Positions 63,772 to 64,000 of a stretch of DNA of 64,000 nt are shown piece by piece. The notes beneath the pieces were generated by a model. It was not told the DNA's origin. It worked only from the letters and a program-made list of their open reading frames with translations, and made no database searches. The stretch covers positions 22,121,654 through 22,185,653 of the forward strand of contig NC_083648.1 of assembly GCF_963576545.1 (NCBI RefSeq). Reading direction: 5' to 3'. The translations under genes were made by a program, and so were the position numbers. The number at the start of each line of letters is the position of its first letter. Position 1 is the stretch's first letter. The stretch comes from Limanda limanda (lineage: Eukaryota > Chordata > Actinopteri > Pleuronectiformes > Pleuronectidae).

Positions 63772-64000
63772 CTGTGAAAACAAAAGACACCAAGTTAGTT
63801 TTCCCTTTTTACCTGGTGGAAACTTAAATCACCTGCACTATTTGTCTGAGAATCTCCCTCTGTAGTAAAATCATGCAGCGCTCTAATGATTGTTCATGAC
63901 CTAAAAGTGTGATTTTTCTCGCCCAACAATATGTTACGTTTCAATTTATGTCCCACTTAATATTGTGTGTTAATTCCCTAAACTATAATAAGGATTATCT
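63772..64000 (-). other. marchf6: marchf6 intron running off the window
   Basis: 229 bp upstream of the first visible exon; no feature. The RING-CH N-terminal exons are expected further right. Confidence 0.7.

Overview
This window reads as nuclear DNA of a teleost fish, probably a spiny-rayed (acanthomorph) one. The signs are vertebrate-type split genes with short GT-AG bounded exons, abundant (TG)n, and fish-type interspersed repeats: a tRNA-derived SINE with box A/box B heads, LINE 3' tails, hAT-like and TTAA-flanked MITEs, and a Tc1 transposase relic. Three protein-coding genes are visible, none of them bacterial or viral.

Region 1 (1-28.8 kb, + strand): the last ten coding exons of a delta-catenin gene (ctnnd2; 520 codons plus stop), from mid armadillo domain to the C-terminal PDZ-binding motif DSWV, then a probable 2.8-kb 3' UTR. 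The first ~3.9 kb is intron; earlier exons lie upstream of the window. Region 2 (28.8-34.6 kb): intergenic, repeat-rich. Region 3 (34.6-45.5 kb, - strand): a complete five-exon coding region of ankrd33b (525 aa) with ankyrin repeats. Its upstream flank (45.5-46.7 kb) carries a perfect 267-bp tandem duplication and a 311-bp (TC)n tract. Region 4 (46.7-50.4 kb): intergenic, with a decayed Tc1-like element. Region 5 (50.4-63.8 kb, - strand): the last 24 coding exons of marchf6 (MARCH6/TEB4, ER-membrane ubiquitin ligase; 885 codons plus stop). Only the end of the RING-CH domain is inside the window; the first exons lie beyond the right edge.

Gene order and relative orientation (ctnnd2 convergent with ankrd33b; ankrd33b and marchf6 co-oriented) match human 5p15.2, which supports all three assignments as a conserved syntenic block. 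The human neighbours DAP and ROPN1L could not be found in the corresponding gaps. The three genes have unrelated roles (cadherin junction/neuronal signalling, ankyrin scaffold, ER-associated degradation), so the block is a synteny unit, not a pathway.

Exon boundaries were set by hand from splice sites, reading-phase arithmetic (every junction closes) and family protein resemblance recalled from knowledge; no alignment was run. I found no previously undescribed biological system. The most interesting points are a TG-tract 3' splice site on a frame-preserving ctnnd2 exon, a fish-type Asn/Gly insertion in the ctnnd2 armadillo region, and the duplication plus giant microsatellite upstream of ankrd33b.
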